From Tolypeutes matacus (Eukaryota > Chordata > Mammalia > Cingulata > Chlamyphoridae), in NCBI GenBank assembly GCA_026826555.1, contig JAKSZT010053917.1, positions 330,987 through 394,986 of the forward strand: a stretch of DNA of 64,000 nt. The letters are read 5' to 3'. The notes beneath the pieces are model-generated. The model searched no databases and had not been told where the DNA came from. It saw only the letters and a program-made list of their open reading frames with translations. Shown in pieces: positions 43,999-56,267 of the stretch (positions within the stretch are counted from its first letter, which is position 1; each line of letters opens with the position of its first letter). Made by a program: the position numbers and the translations under genes.

Positions 43999-46090
43999 TG
44001 GCCAGTTGATTTTTGTCAAGGATGCCAAGTCTACTCAGTCTTTTAAAAAAATGGAACTTGGAAAACTGGATATCTGCATGCAAAAGAATGTAGGGTGATC
44101 CCTATCTCACACCATATACAAAACTTAAGTCAAAATGGGTCAAAGACTAAAATGTAAGAACCAGAAGTATAATAATCTGAGAAGAACACATAGGGAAGCA
44201 TCTTCAGGACCTTGTGTTAGACTGTGGTTTCTTAGACTTTACTCCAAAAGAACAAATAACAAAAGGAGAAAATAAATAAATGGGACTTCATCAAAATTAA
44301 CAACTTGTGCATATCAAAGGACTTCATCATGAAAGTAAAAAGACAACCTACAGAATGGAAGAAAATCTTTGGAAATCACATATCTGAAAAGGTTTAATAT
44401 CCAGAATATATGAATAAAGACTACAACTCAACAACAAAAAGACAACCCAATGAAAAATGGACAAAAGACTGAGATAGACATTTCTTTAAAGAAGTTATAC
44501 AAATGACCAATAAGCATGTGAAAAGATGCTCAACATCATCAGCCATTAAGGAAATGCAAATTAAAACCACAATGTGATACCATTTCACCCACTAGAATGA
44601 CTACTATTAAAAAAAATGGAAAATAAGAAGTGTTGGAGAGGATGTGGAGAAATAGGAACACTCATTCATTTTTGGTTAGAATGTTAAATGATGCAGCTGC
44701 TGTGGGAAACAGGAAGTTCCTCAGAAAGTTAAGTAGAGAATTACCATATGACCAGGCAATCCCATTTCTGGTCATTTACCCAAAAGAATTGAAAGCAGGG
44801 TGTGGCAGTTTGATATAGTTATGAATTCCAAAAATAGATATTAGGTTGTGCTTGTTAACTGGTCTGTTCCTCTGGGCATGATTAAGTTATGATTAGGGAT
44901 TTGATTGGGCCACATCAGTATGACGTTGAGTCCCTGCTGCTTGGTGGGTGGGGACCCAGATAAAACTACATGGCCAAGCAGAGGGGTGTGTTGGAGTTTT
45001 GAGTTGGAGTTCTGAAGTTGAGTTTTAATGCCGGAGCCCGGGAAAGTAAGCACACAGAGAAGCTTGGACATGAAGAAGGAGAGAAGGCCATGGGAAAAGA
45101 GACGAGCCATTTGCCTGATAGTCTACAGTTGACCTTGTGGAGATAGCAGAGGACCTGAGCCTGGAGACAAGAAAGCCCTGGTAAGAGAAGAACCCAGGAA
45201 GCCTGAACACTGACAGATGTCAGCAGCCATCTTGCTCCAACACGTGGCCATAGATTTTGATGAGGGAAGTAACTTACGCTTTATGGCCTGGTAACTGTAA
45301 GCTCTACCCCAAATAAAAACCATTTATAAAAACCAACCAATTTCTGGTATTTTGCATCAGCACCCTTTTGGCTGACTAATACACAGGGATTCAAACAGAT
45401 ATTTGCAGACTGATGTTCATAGCAGTATTGTTCACAGTTGCCAAAAATATGGAAGCAACTCAAGTATCCATCAACTGATAAATGGATAAACAAAATGTAT
45501 ATACACACATGGGATATTATTTTGGTATTAAAAGGAATGAAGTTCTGATACATGTGACAAGTTGGATGAATCTTGAAGACATTAGGTTGAGTGAAAGAAG
45601 CCAGACAGAAATGGACAAATATTGTACAAACTCACTTATATGAAATAATTAGAATATGCAAATTCATAGAGTTAGAAACTAGAGTACTTTTCAGGGTCTG
45701 GAGTGGATATAAAGAATGGGGAGTTAGTGCTTAATTGGTACAGGATTTCTGTTTGAGGTGATGGAATAGTTTTGGTAGTTGGTGGTGATGGTAGCACAAC
45801 ATTGTGAATGTAACTAACACTGCTGAATTATATATCTTAATATGGTTAAAAGGGGACATTTTAGATTGGATATATGTTACTAAAATAAAAAAACAAACAA
45901 ACCATAAGACTATATAATAAAAACTGTGAACCCTAATGTCAACCATGTACCATAGTTAAAAATACAATTATAATAATATTCTCTCATCAATTGTAACAAA
46001 GGTACTATACTAATGCACAATGTTAATAATGGGAGTGGGTATATGTAACTCTATTTTCTGCATGATTTTTCTGTAAACCTACAACTTTTG
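43999..46090 (+). mobile_element. L1 3' half (ORF2 C-terminal part and 3' end), split by an LTR
   Basis: Starts TTGATTTTTGTCAAGGATGCC. It continues through the ORF2 C-terminal text (GGAAATGCAAATTAAAACCACAATG, GTGTTGGAGAGGATGTGGAG) and, after the LTR, ATTCAAACAGATATTTGC...GAAGCAACTCAAGTATCCATCAACTG...CATTAGGTTGAGTGAAAGAAGCCAGACA, ending A-rich near 46080. No intact frame. Confidence 0.75.
44801..45383 (+). mobile_element. Solo LTR with 5-bp target duplication
   Basis: Bounded by TG...CA (TGTGGCAGTTTG...CTGACTAATACA), 583 bp, with AATAAA at 45314-45319. CAGGG occurs at 44796-44800 and 45384-45388, the 5-bp duplication of retroviral-type integration, and the flanking L1 reads through once it is removed. 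No internal retroviral sequence remains, so it is a solo LTR left by recombination. Family not named. Confidence 0.8.
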
Positions 46091-47394
46091 TAATTAAAAA
46101 AGACAAAAACCCAAACCAAAACTACAACAAAAAATAACCATAGATTTCAGTCTTTTGACAAGGTCACAATCTAGTGGGGACAACAGATATGAATTAATAT
46201 ATAGTGTGACAGAGAATGAGGATGAGGTGGAGAGAATTTCAGGAAAGGTTTCCAGGAGATTCCTAAAGGATGAGTGGGATAAAAGCAAAAGGGGAATAAA
46301 CATGGCATCAACAGATGACTAAGAATTAGATGATTTGAGAGCTATTAGGTAGAAGCTATAAGACTTTTCAATATGGTTCTAAATTTTCTCAAATTATTTC
46401 TTGAATAGAATTCTTGTATCATAAACATACTGAAAGTTCCATAAGGGTAGGTACCATGTCTTCTTTTTCAGATATCCCCTCATCATGAAGCACAATGCTA
46501 AACCTTAGGTATTTCTTGAGTGAATTGAGTGTTTTTCTGTATCTTCACAGTTTCCACTGTGTGCATGTGTACTTATATACTTCTGGGAATAGATGTTTGT
46601 GTGGAAGAAAGTTGGGTAATAATAAAGTGTATTAAAGCTTAACCAGGTCAGTCCAAGACAGACTTGGATGGTGACTTTGAGCTATTGAAAATGCTTAGGC
46701 CCCTCCTTGGTTGAAGACTATACCCCTGGAGTTGCCTTGACATGCTCCAGGGACTCCAGAATGGAGCCCGCCTCTAGAGGCATAGACAGACATGCCCTAT
46801 GACTTGAGTGGGTGCAATTATCAGGCTACAGAGAGTCCAGCTGCTCTTCTTATAGCCATGTGACCTTGGGCTTCCTTAATCTCTGTGAGCCTGTGGTTCC
46901 TCATCCATAGGACAAGAATGATTGTGCTTATTGTATATGCTGGACTTATTGTTAAGAGCAACATGAATGATGTATGTGAAGGCACTTTGTAAACATTGCA
47001 TATTAATACAAGATTATATTATCATTATTATATGGCAAGATTCAAGGGGCACTGGGAGTATTCTTTTGTCCCCCAAAATTTCTCCCATTGTTTTGACACC
47101 ATTCCCGCAATTCCTGCCATTCAAGAATAATTCCTTTTGGTAAAGATTGTATGATCTTCCAGAAGCAATTTTGGGCTTGGATCCCTTAGCTTCCATCTCT
47201 TCTGACTACACATTGTAGGTCATATATTAAGCCTTAGCATGAGGTGAGCTCTGATTTATGAAACTAGTGGAAAAGAACCTGAGGTAGTCTGGCTGAGAGA
47301 AACGAGTCCAGTGGGGCAGGATTTTAAGCACGATTTTTTTTTTTTCAGACGCAGGAACCATGAAGTGATAAGGTTCACAAGCCAAACTTCTTTA

Positions 47395-47830
47395 ACTTTG
47401 CATTCTTTTATTACTTAAAACAATTTTTAAAATGGTGGGACATATGTATAAGACAAAACATCCCATTTAAATGTACAATTCAGTAATATTAATTAAATTT
47501 ACAATATTGTGCTACCATCAAACCATCCCTTTCCAAAACTTTTTCATCATGCCAAACAGAAACTTCATACTTATTAAGTAATAACGTTCATTCCCTCCTG
47601 GTAACCTCTAATCTACTTTCTGTCTCGATGACTTATTCTAAGTATTTCATGTAGGTGGAATCATACAATATCTGTTCTTTTGTGTCTGGCTTATTTCCCT
47701 AAGTATAATTTTTTAAAGGTTCATCAATGTTGCAGATGTATCAGAACTTCATTCCTTTTTATGGCTGAATAATATTCCACCATATGTGTATAGCACATTT
47801 TGTTTATCCATTTCACACTTTTTTCTTGGT
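47395..47830 (-). mobile_element. L1 3'-end relic
   Basis: Antisense L1 text: TAAATGTACAATTCAGTAATATT, TTGTGCTACCATCA, TGGAATCATACAATATCTG, TTTTATGGCTGAATAATATTCCACCATATG. Confidence 0.7.
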
Positions 47831-48719
47831 TTCTTGTAGACCTTGCTCTGTTGCTGGTACTAGGGTGATTATTTGTCTTTGTATATATTAAGGTAGGGGA
47901 GAATATCTTCAGCTGGATGTTCTGCGTCCATCTGTCAGTTATACTTCATGCACGTGACTCAATAGTAACATCTTACTTGATCCTAACCTGGACTGGTGCT
48001 GGCATACAAAGGTGACCATGAACCCATTCCTTTCCTTGTGAGTTCATAGTGTAGGATATGGGTTCACCTGGGTGATCAGATGTGTGATGATTCTGTGTCC
48101 CTGTGTGATGAGCATTGGGATAGAGGCAGGCCCACCTGCTGCAGGAAATTGAAGCTGGAGACACCTATATTGCTTATGAACTTCCAGAAAACCTTCACCA
48201 AAGGGACCTCTGACTTTGGTCTTGCGGGTTAAGTGACAGTTCTTTGGATAGGGCAGAGGAAACAATAACTGGCACCAGAAAACCACAAAGTGGCTTTGTA
48301 TGTTTGAGCAAGCAGATATAACTATAGTTAAAATGGGGAATGCATAAGTGAAAGAGTGAGGAGGGATGAATGTAAGATGCAGCTGGATGTACAGGTTGGG
48401 GTCAGACTGTGAAAGCCTTTGTATCACCCCAAACTTAAAGCATGTGTCTTTTATCTGCTTAGAAGCTGGTAGCTGGGGGCTTGCAGGCTGGAAGTGACAA
48501 TTTCTGAATCAAGGTTTAATAAGATCCACTTTGTTGGCTGAGTAGAGAATGGACTTGAGTGAGGGATCTACTTGTGATAGAATGACCAGGCAGTTTAAAT
48601 GAGACTTCACGAGAAAGAGAGAGGAGATGCTAGAGTTTGGACAGGCAGTTAGCAAATAAGAACATTGAAGATAGTCAGGAAGTAATAGGATGCTGTTGCT
48701 GAGTAATAGACATATTAAT
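47831..48719. other. Unrecognised non-coding DNA
   Basis: No exon or clear repeat. Confidence 0.4.
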
Positions 48720-48734
48720 AGCATTGATTCAAAT

Positions 48735-48955
48735 TTGAGAGTTTACTTTATGCCAGACAGTGTTCTATGAGTTTGACATATATTATCATCTCATTTAATC
48801 ATCACAACAATCTTATGAGGTAGAATAATCTCCCTTTACTAATAAGAAAATTGAGGCTCAAGAAATTTGTCATTTTCCCAAAGTCACACACCTGTTATTC
48901 TGATTTCAGAGTTCTAGTTCTTAAACACTGCACTATACTATCTACCCAAAGATAT
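48735..48955 (+). repeat. MIR
   Basis: ACTTTATGCCAGACAGTGTTC, ATCTCATTTAATCATCACAACAATCTTATGAGG, AAGTCACACACCTG: MIR core. Confidence 0.75.
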
Positions 48956-49239
48956 TAAAAAAAAAATATTGTTGAAATAAAACACTTGGATGATAGGCTT
49001 AATAGTATAATGGACAGACCTGAACTTGGTGGAAATATAGAAACCAGGAATTATAATAAAATGCACTACAAAGAGGCAAAGTGATGGAAACTATGAAATA
49101 AAACTGAAAAGACATGAATAATAGATCCAGAAGGTCCAACATTCATCTAATTGGAGCTCCCAGAAAGTGTGGGCAGAGCATGCAGGGGAGGTGATACAGA
49201 GAATAGCAAGCAATTAATAGCTAACTATCTAAGGGATTC

Positions 49240-50010
49240 TTATGAATCAGTAAGAAAAAGATAGGAGGAAACAATTAGAAATGAATGGACAAAGGATATG
49301 AAAAGGATATGGGTAAAGTGTATGTTTAATGATGTGCTAAATCTCATTAGTAATCAGATAATTGAAATTTAAAACAAACTATAACTTCACCCTTAATAGA
49401 ATAGCATGAAAAATTAGAAAGAATAATACATCATGTATCAATTATACTGTGGGAGGATGTCCTTACACTGGAAGTGACTGATAGGAGTGCAAATGGCAGC
49501 AGTCATTTGAGAACAATCTCTCAGTACTTAGTTGAATTAAGTAAGCAGGTGTCCCCTGAGCCAGAAATCCTGGGAATATAAGACTCCTTATGAAACCAGT
49601 CTTATACTGGTTTCATAAGGAGACAGGTTCAAGGATGTTCATTGTGGTCCCTATATAGTCCAAAGCATTGTTTGTGTTAGGGAGTTAGAGGCAACAGAAG
49701 GTCCAAGTAACAGTCAAAGCAATGTACTAGATACATAAATAAATACAGAGAGAGCTTTAAAAACAGCGTCATGTGGGGAAAATATACCTAATCCATACCA
49801 TCTACAACAAATTGAAAACCAGTTGTTAGACAGCTCATCAATAACCATGGATACAATGAGATGGAACAATAAAAGTGATGAGGAAAAAAAAATATTTGAA
49901 CTAAGAATTTAGTAGTCAACCAGACCCTCATTCTAGAGTATGAGTAAAATAAAAAACTTCTCACACACAAAATAATTTAAAGTTTACTACTCCCAGAACT
50001 TCTTTTGAAC
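49240..50010 (+). mobile_element. Old L1-type relic with a perfect hairpin
   Basis: L1-like 3' phrases (CTAAATCTCATTAGTAATCAG, GGAGGATGTCC...). Inside lies a perfect inverted repeat, arms 49584-49600 and 49606-49622 (CTCCTTATGAAACCAGT), loop CTTAT. Confidence 0.45.
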
Positions 50011-50479
50011 TAAAAGATATACTTCACAGAGGAGAAAAATGAAGAAAAAGAAAGTGGTAGGACTCAAGAAACAATACTGAGGAAAGAAGTTGGGGAAATG
50101 TAAATCTAAAAAAAACATCGATTTGTTAAGCAGAATTTTTAACTACATGGACCTAAAGTTGCAAGTGATAGCACCAGAGGAAATGGGGAGCAGCAAAGTA
50201 GAGGAAAGTAAAATTAAGGTTCTCATTTGGTCGGCAAAAGGCCATAGATTCCAGCTTGATAAGAAAAATAAATTTTATAAGAAATATAAAAGTTTAAGCA
50301 TGTGTCCTAAACATTTAGGCCAATCACTGGAAGAATAGAAACAGAATGTGACTCTCAAGCCAGTTGATGATTAAAATGGAACAATACAACAATAAAAAAC
50401 CACATCGATCCAATCAAAGGTAGAGAACAGGGAGGAAAACTAATAGAAAGCACGGTAAAAAAATACATGCAATGAGATG

Positions 50480-51195
50480 GTCTTCCTCTGCTTCACACCT
50501 TCCAAGGACTCCCCATTGACCTTGGGATGGAAGTTCCAATCCTCCACTGGCCTGGCTCACAGAGCCCTGGAGATGGAGCTCCTGCCCACTGCTCCAATTC
50601 AGTCCTCTTCCACCCTCTTCTGGCTGCCTGTGCTCCAGCCACACCGAACCACTTCCATTTCCTTACATAAGCTGCACATTCTGACAGTCTGGGCCTTTGC
50701 ACACCATTCCTTCTGTTCCTCACTCTTTTTATTATTATTTTAATTTTGACTTTCTATTTTGAAAAAAATTAAAATTTGCCAGAATGGTGCAATGAATTTC
50801 TTTATACCCTTGACCTAGGTTTACCATTTATCGTATATCCTCTCCCTCTCTTTATATAGAAATAATAATAATTATTAATATTATTACAGAACCATCTGCA
50901 TGTGTTACAGACATCAACACTTTTTATCCCTAAGTATTTCAGTATTAAGAAATCCTTACCCCATTTCTCAAGTCTCCATTTGAGTGTTCCTTCCTCAGAA
51001 CAGACTTCCCTGAATTCCCAGGCTGGATTAGGAGGCCTGCCCCAGGAGCCTGAGTACCCTAGCATAGCTGATTACTTGTCTTTTTCTTCCTAAACTGCCA
51101 TATCCTGGGGAGAAGCATGGTATACAGACATATCTTTGGCACCTTGCACAGAGGTAGGCACCATATTGGTGCTAACTAAATATTTCTGAAGTGAA
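50480..51195 (+). mobile_element. L2 fragment with an AT-rich insert
   Basis: L2-type phrases: CCTGTGCTCCAGCCACAC, GGGCCTTTGCACACC, TTCCTCACTC, then after an AT-rich insert (about 50720-50960) ACTTCCCTGAATTCC and the 3' end near TGCTAACTAAATATTTCTGAAGTG. Confidence 0.6.
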
Positions 51196-51585
51196 TGACT
51201 CTCAGACCGCCAACTCCAGCCCAGCTCTCCCTCCTGACTGCCTTCAGTCACCCAATGCCTAAGGGCATCTCCAGTTAAGGGTTCTAAAGGCACCCAAAGG
51301 GTCACCTAGTCCCGAAGTTCCCCTTCTTCCCCATAAATCTGACCCTCCCTCCCCCGTTGTTTCCCAGCTGTGCTAATGATTGCTGCATGTACCTAAGCTC
51401 TCAAGCTTGAAGTCTTAGGGCTGCTCCTAACTGTCCCATCTCCACTGTCCTCCCCAAGGGGCCAAGAAGGGATCATGTCGTTCTCACGTCTACATTCTCA
51501 AGATGGCAAGGCTTAGCTGCTCTTTGGTATATAGTCAAAGTACAGGAATTCTGAAGGTGAATTCCTATGATGTCTGTCTGTGCAG
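51196..51585. other. Intron-like DNA
   Basis: Nothing recognised apart from the start of copy B homology near exon 5. Confidence 0.4.
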
Positions 51586-51710
51586 GTTATGGCCATGCCA
51601 TGTATCTGAGGAAGAAGTTTGGTGGGAAACAACTTTAGATCTACCTCTCTATCCTTTTCCTCTTTAGCTGTGTGCCTGTGAGAATGACTCCCAGTCATTT
51701 GGGCCCCAAG
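51586..51710 (+). pseudogene. SLC5A4: SLC5A4-like exon 5, dead duplicate
   Basis: After TGTGCAG, VMAMP, then a one-base deletion, then YLRKKFGGKQL, a TAG stop where the copy at 37348 has CAG (Gln), and IYLSILFLFSCVPVRM. The donor is not preserved as in copy A. The upstream intron (GTGAATTCCTATGATGTCTGTCTGTGCAG) matches copy A almost base for base, showing this came with the block duplication. Confidence 0.85.
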
Positions 51711-51838
51711 TGAGTACCTTGGAGTGTCTGCAATGTTAAGAGCAGTCAGCTAGATGTGTATATCCATCCACAAGTATGTCAGGCTGAGCCATTTGGAGTC
51801 TTAAAATTATCTGGGGGCATATCTCTATCAAGTCTTTA

Positions 51839-52291
51839 AAATTTTTTATTTTTATTTTTAAAGAAGCTTTAGATTACATAAATGTTACATAAAAAATATA
51901 GGGGAATTCCCATATACCCCACCGCCTCCCCTTCCCACACTTTTTCACATTAGCATCTTTCATTAATGTGGCACATTTTTTACAATTGATGAACATGTAC
52001 ATATTGAAGTATTGCTACTGATCACGGACTATAGTATACATTATAGTTTACACTTTGCCTTGCACAATTTTATAGGTTTTAACAAAATGTATAATGGCCT
52101 ATATCTGTCATAGCAATGTCATGCAGAACAATTCCAGTGTCCTGAAAATGCCCCCATGTTACACTGATTCTTCCCCCTTCCTCCCCTCAGAACCTCTGGT
52201 GGTCACTGCTGTTTTATCAGTGATACAAGTTCTTCCATTGCTAGAATAATAACTCTGCTTTAGCCTATTGTTCATTCCCCAATCTTGAAGA
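51839..52291 (-). mobile_element. Xenarthran retroposon family, copy 3
   Basis: Minus-strand copy of the family at 26000-26640. TCTATCAAGTCTTTA at 51824-51838 and 52292-52306 flanks it. Poly(T)-like tail on the plus-strand left side. Confidence 0.85.
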
Positions 52292-52369
52292 TCTATCAAG
52301 TCTTTACAAAAATATAGATGCTTCAGAGACACAGTGTTCTAGATGTCGAGAAGTATGAATTAGAGAAGA

Positions 52370-52510
52370 CCCCATATCTATTTTTAAACAGATGAAGACA
52401 TGGAAATTCAGAAAGACAAAGTGTCTCACCCAAGGTCACATAGCAATTCAGTGGTAGAACATAGAACTGGTCTCCTAATCCATTCTCCATCCACTATCTT
52501 GTTCAACCAG
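52370..52510 (+). repeat. MIR fragment
   Basis: GATGAAGACATGGAAATTCAGAAAGAC...CCCAAGGTCACATAGCAATTCAGTGG. The counterpart in copy A is near 37960-38100. Confidence 0.6.
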
Positions 52511-53159
52511 GTCTTTGCAGCAAGACCTGGGTTATATTTTCCTATTAAGCTTGATTTTCTGACTTATGAAGCAAAATAAAGTGCTTTACATCATTATCCA
52601 CTGAATTTTCCAAAGGGAACTCTATTTTATCTAAGATTGTCTGTAAAAAGGATGCCACCAATCTCTGATGGGAAAAAGTTACAGTCCTTGATAATTATTA
52701 GGTTGAAAGAGGAAAAGAATTTGAAGACTCAGCAGCATGTATAAGAAAACAAAAAGCTTAATTTCTTTTACTTCTCACTTATCAATGACTAATGAAATAC
52801 TCTGAAATTTCATGAGTCCAAGCAATTGTCTTAAAGTTGATGGGAGAAACTGTGCCCCACAGTTGCTTTCCTGTTGAGTTAAGTCATTGTTGGAAGACAA
52901 ACCAGCTACTCAGATGATATGTCTTGAGCCTTTCTTTTTTTTTTTTTTTTTTTATTGTGGGTAAAAATAAAAATTTTCACAATACATACCAACATTTGCA
53001 AAATGATATATAAATGTATATGTGTCTTGAGCCTTTCTATTGGAGTGTGAGAATTCAATGGGGCACTTACTTTGTTGGTATACCATGCTAGGGCATACCA
53101 AGAATTCTGTTGTTCAGGGAGTACCTAATGCTTTTCAGGAATAAAGAATATTATACTTC

Positions 53160-53745
53160 AAACCATTAGAGATTAAAAATTGAGTTACCATATGATTCTG
53201 CAATTCCAACCCTAGGAATATACATTGAAGTTGAAAACATAATGTTCACACAAAAACTTGTACACAAATGTCCATAGGAGCATAATAGACAAAAAAAGGG
53301 GAAAGAACCTAAATGTCCATCTACTGATGAATGGATAAACAAAAGATGGTATAAATATACAGTGCAATATTATTGAGCTGTAGAAAGGATTGAAATTCTG
53401 ATACATGCTACAGCATGGATGAACCGTGAAGACATCATGTTGAATGAAAAGAGCCAGAAACAAAAGACCACATTTTGTATGGCTCAATTTATAGGAAATG
53501 TCTAGAATAGGCAAATCTGTAGAGACAGAAAGTAGATTAATGGTTTAAAGGGACAAGGAGGCCGGAGCAGTGGAGACTGACTATTAATCAGTACAAAGTT
53601 TTCTTTCGGGGTGATGAAAATATTCTGGAATTGGATAGCGATGATGGTTGCAAAACCTTGTGAATATGTTAAAAACCATTCAATTGTATACTTTAAAATT
53701 ATGAATTTTATGTTAATTATATATCAATAAAAAGCTGTTAGGGAG
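53160..53745 (+). mobile_element. L1 3'-end relic
   Basis: ATTGAGTTACCATATGATTCTGCAATTCC, AATGTCCATCTACTGATGAATGGATAAAC, TTCGGGGTGATGAAAATATTCTGG, ATTATATATCAATAAAAAG. Confidence 0.75.
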
Positions 53746-54356
53746 CAAGATGACACGACAATTTATGGCAATATGTAATATACTAAAATGTGAAACAATG
53801 TGTTGACAAGTACAAGAGGAAGGGAATGGTCCCTGTTGGAGGGAATGTGGAGATCATCTTCATGGAGAGGGAACTTGAAGGAAGGAAGACCCTATGATGG
53901 GAAGGGTTAGGACAGGCAGAAGGAAGCAGAGAAACCTGTAAGTGTCTGGGCCCTTGTGCTTACATTTCCACAGTTCCACAGTGGGCTGGACTCTCTGACT
54001 TCCCAGTTCTCCTCTGACTCTGACATCTTTAACTTGATGGTTCTAAAGAGCATGAACAAGGTGCTGGGGCAGAATGACAGTGGCCAAAAGGGCCACTGGG
54101 GGATGCAGCCTCCTGGAATAGAGGTTTCCTGACAGTGGGGAGGAGCTGGAATGGTGGAGAGCTGGGTGGGGGGGTGCAGAGTAGTCCAAGAGCATGTGTG
54201 ACTGTGCAGGGTCTATGATCAGCTGGAATGGTATGGTGGCAGGAGTCCGTTCTTTCCTACCAGGTTTTATTTTAGATGTTGTTATAATGATTAAACTTAG
54301 GCACCACCTTTTGGTTCTTTTTCACTCGGGTAACAGATTGTGCCCTGGTTATGTAT

Positions 54357-54922
54357 TTTTTTTTTTCATTTCCATTAAAAATTTTTTTTTATTTTAAATA
54401 TTTTTTTATTTTTTAAAAAATGCTTAGATTACACAAATATTACACAAAAAACATAGGGATTCCCTTATGCCCTACTTCCCACACCTCCCACACCCTCCCA
54501 CATAAACACCGTCCTTCATTAGTGTGGCACATTCATGGCAATTGATAAACACATCCTGGGGCATTGCCACTGAGCATGGACCATAGTTCACATTGTAGTC
54601 TACACTCTCTCCCACACAGTTCTGCAGGTTATGGGAAGATATATAATGGCCTATATCTGTCATTGCTATGTCATTCAGGATGATTCCCAAGTCCCAAAAA
54701 TAGCTCCCGTATTACTCCTCTTTTTCCCTCTCCCTGATTTCAGCACCTCCAGTGACCACTGTCTCCACAATAAGTCTATAGTAGTATACCATAGTTCATT
54801 TGCCAATCCTGAGGATTCTGGGATGGTGACGTCCACTCCACCTCTAATTGAGAGGGGACTTCCATCCCATACAGCTGATGGATGGAACTCTCTTGCTTGC
54901 AGTTGTAGGCTCTCTTGTTTCT
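54357..54922 (-). mobile_element. Xenarthran retroposon family, copy 4
   Basis: Plus strand begins with a T-rich stretch, then the antisense family text (CCCACACCTCCCACACCCTCCCACATAAAC). CTGGTTATGTAT at 54345-54356 and 54923-54934 flanks it. Confidence 0.85.
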
Positions 54923-55013
54923 CTGGTTATGTATAAAATAGTAGTTTCCTGTTTCCTTAGTCAAGAAAGCAGGCTAGGTGATAATTATGACTCCCTTTTC
55001 CTTTGTTTTTCAG

Positions 55014-55184
55014 AGGGTCTTCTCATCTTTAATCATTGGACTTGTCGGAGGCCTTATTCGTATGATTTCAGCCAGTGGCTGTCCCAAGATTATCTGTGGA
55101 GCCCACAGTCTTTACTTGGCCGTCACCCTCTATTCTGTGTCTTCCCTGGTTATTCTGGGAATTTCCCTGGCAACTAAAATATAA
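55014..55184 (+). pseudogene. SLC5A4: SLC5A4-like exon 13, with internal deletion and early stop
   Basis: After TTTTTCAG the frame reads RVFSSLIIGLVGGLIRMIS, ASG, CPKIICGAHSLYLAV, TLYSVSSLVILGISLATKI, then TAA. GLIRMI and CPKIICG(A/V)H match SGLT3. About 14 residues between them (the EFAYGTGSC-like loop) are missing in frame, and the stop comes where the family continues toward PIPDVHLYR. The exon lies on the plus strand, unlike the neighbouring exons 11 and 12. Confidence 0.8.
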
Positions 55185-55555
55185 GAAGAGTGACTACTCC
55201 CCAACTCATTCATGATACCAAAACCAGGCAAAGACAGTACAAGTAAGGTAAATTATAGGCCAAATTACTCAGAAAGCAAAAAATCCAACAGAGATATAAA
55301 GCATTGTTTTTCTCCTCAATGAGCAGGCAATATTTTTGAAGAACTAAAAGTCATTGTAGACAAAAGAGAATTACAAGATAGTTCAACATGACATAGAATT
55401 AAGTTCTCTGCCTTATAACTCATCTAAGAAGAATAGGTAAAGTAAAAGACCAATGGAGGTTAGAGTTGCTAGGGAAGTTTTCATGAAGGAAGCAGAACTT
55501 AAACCAGTGTTAAGAATAGGCAAATGCTTATAATTTGTTGTAAAGGAAAACTATT
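55185..55555. other. Unrecognised non-coding DNA
   Basis: Nothing supported. Confidence 0.4.
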
Positions 55556-55574
55556 CTGAGTGGTGAAGAGTTAA

Positions 55575-55790
55575 AATAGAGACAGAGACAAGGAGACAGA
55601 GACAAGGAAACAGAGAGACAGAAACATAGGGAGAGACACAGGGAGAAAGAGACAGAGATACAAAGACAGATTGAGGCAGAGAAAGACAGACAGAAAAAGG
55701 CATAGAGACCAAGGCAGAAAAGGAGAGACAGAAAAACAGAGAGACCATGAGGGAAGAAGAGAGAGCAAGAGCAAGAGCAAAAGAGACACA
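55575..55790. repeat. GA-rich low-complexity repeat
   Basis: Runs of GAGACAGAGACAAGGA-type text. Open frames on both strands across it are compositional only. Confidence 0.8.
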
Positions 55791-55969
55791 TGGAGAAGAG
55801 TAAAAAACCTACCTAACTGGAGTGAAGATGTATTTGAGGAGAAAAATGAGAAATTTTATTAAAGAATTAAGCGGGGCTAGAATCTCAGGCACAATCAATC
55901 AAACCTCGGTGTGTTGAATACTTATTTTGTTATTAGGAAAGAGAAGGATTGGAATTGACTTTATATGTA

Positions 55970-56262
55970 TAAAGATTTTGCCCAATTCTCCTTCATAGGG
56001 TTGTACTATTATTTGCATCTCCTTCCACCCCCTGCAATGAAGGAAAGCGTTTGTTTTCCACAGCCTTGTCAACAGAATATTGTCAAGCTTTCAGATTTTG
56101 CCAATTTGATATGTGAATAATGGAATTTCAAGGTAGTCTTAATTTGCATTTTTCTTATTTTGAGCAAGTTTGAGCATCTTTTCTTCAGGTAAAGAGTCAT
56201 TTATATTTCTTTTTCTGTGAATGTTTCTTTGTATCTCTAGCTAATTTTCCTACAGAGTTCTT
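55970..56262 (-). mobile_element. L1 relic inserted in an SLC5A4-like exon
   Basis: Antisense L1 3' text (AGTCTTAATTTGCATTTTTC, TTTGAGCATCTTTTCTTC). Its right edge coincides with the point at which exon 12 stops matching. Confidence 0.55.
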
Positions 56263-56267
56263 GGTGG

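Larger units (their letters stand above)
46130..54350 (+). repeat. Direct duplication, copy B
   Basis: Partner of 33280-39370, lengthened by its own insertions (L1 end 47395-47830, L2/L1 49240-51195, retroposon 51839-52291, L1 end 53160-53740). It lacks the SINEs and retroposon of copy A. Confidence 0.8.

Noticed and set aside
55528..55791. Minus-strand frames rich in Ser, Leu, Cys and Phe
   Set aside because: Pure products of the GA-rich low-complexity repeat.
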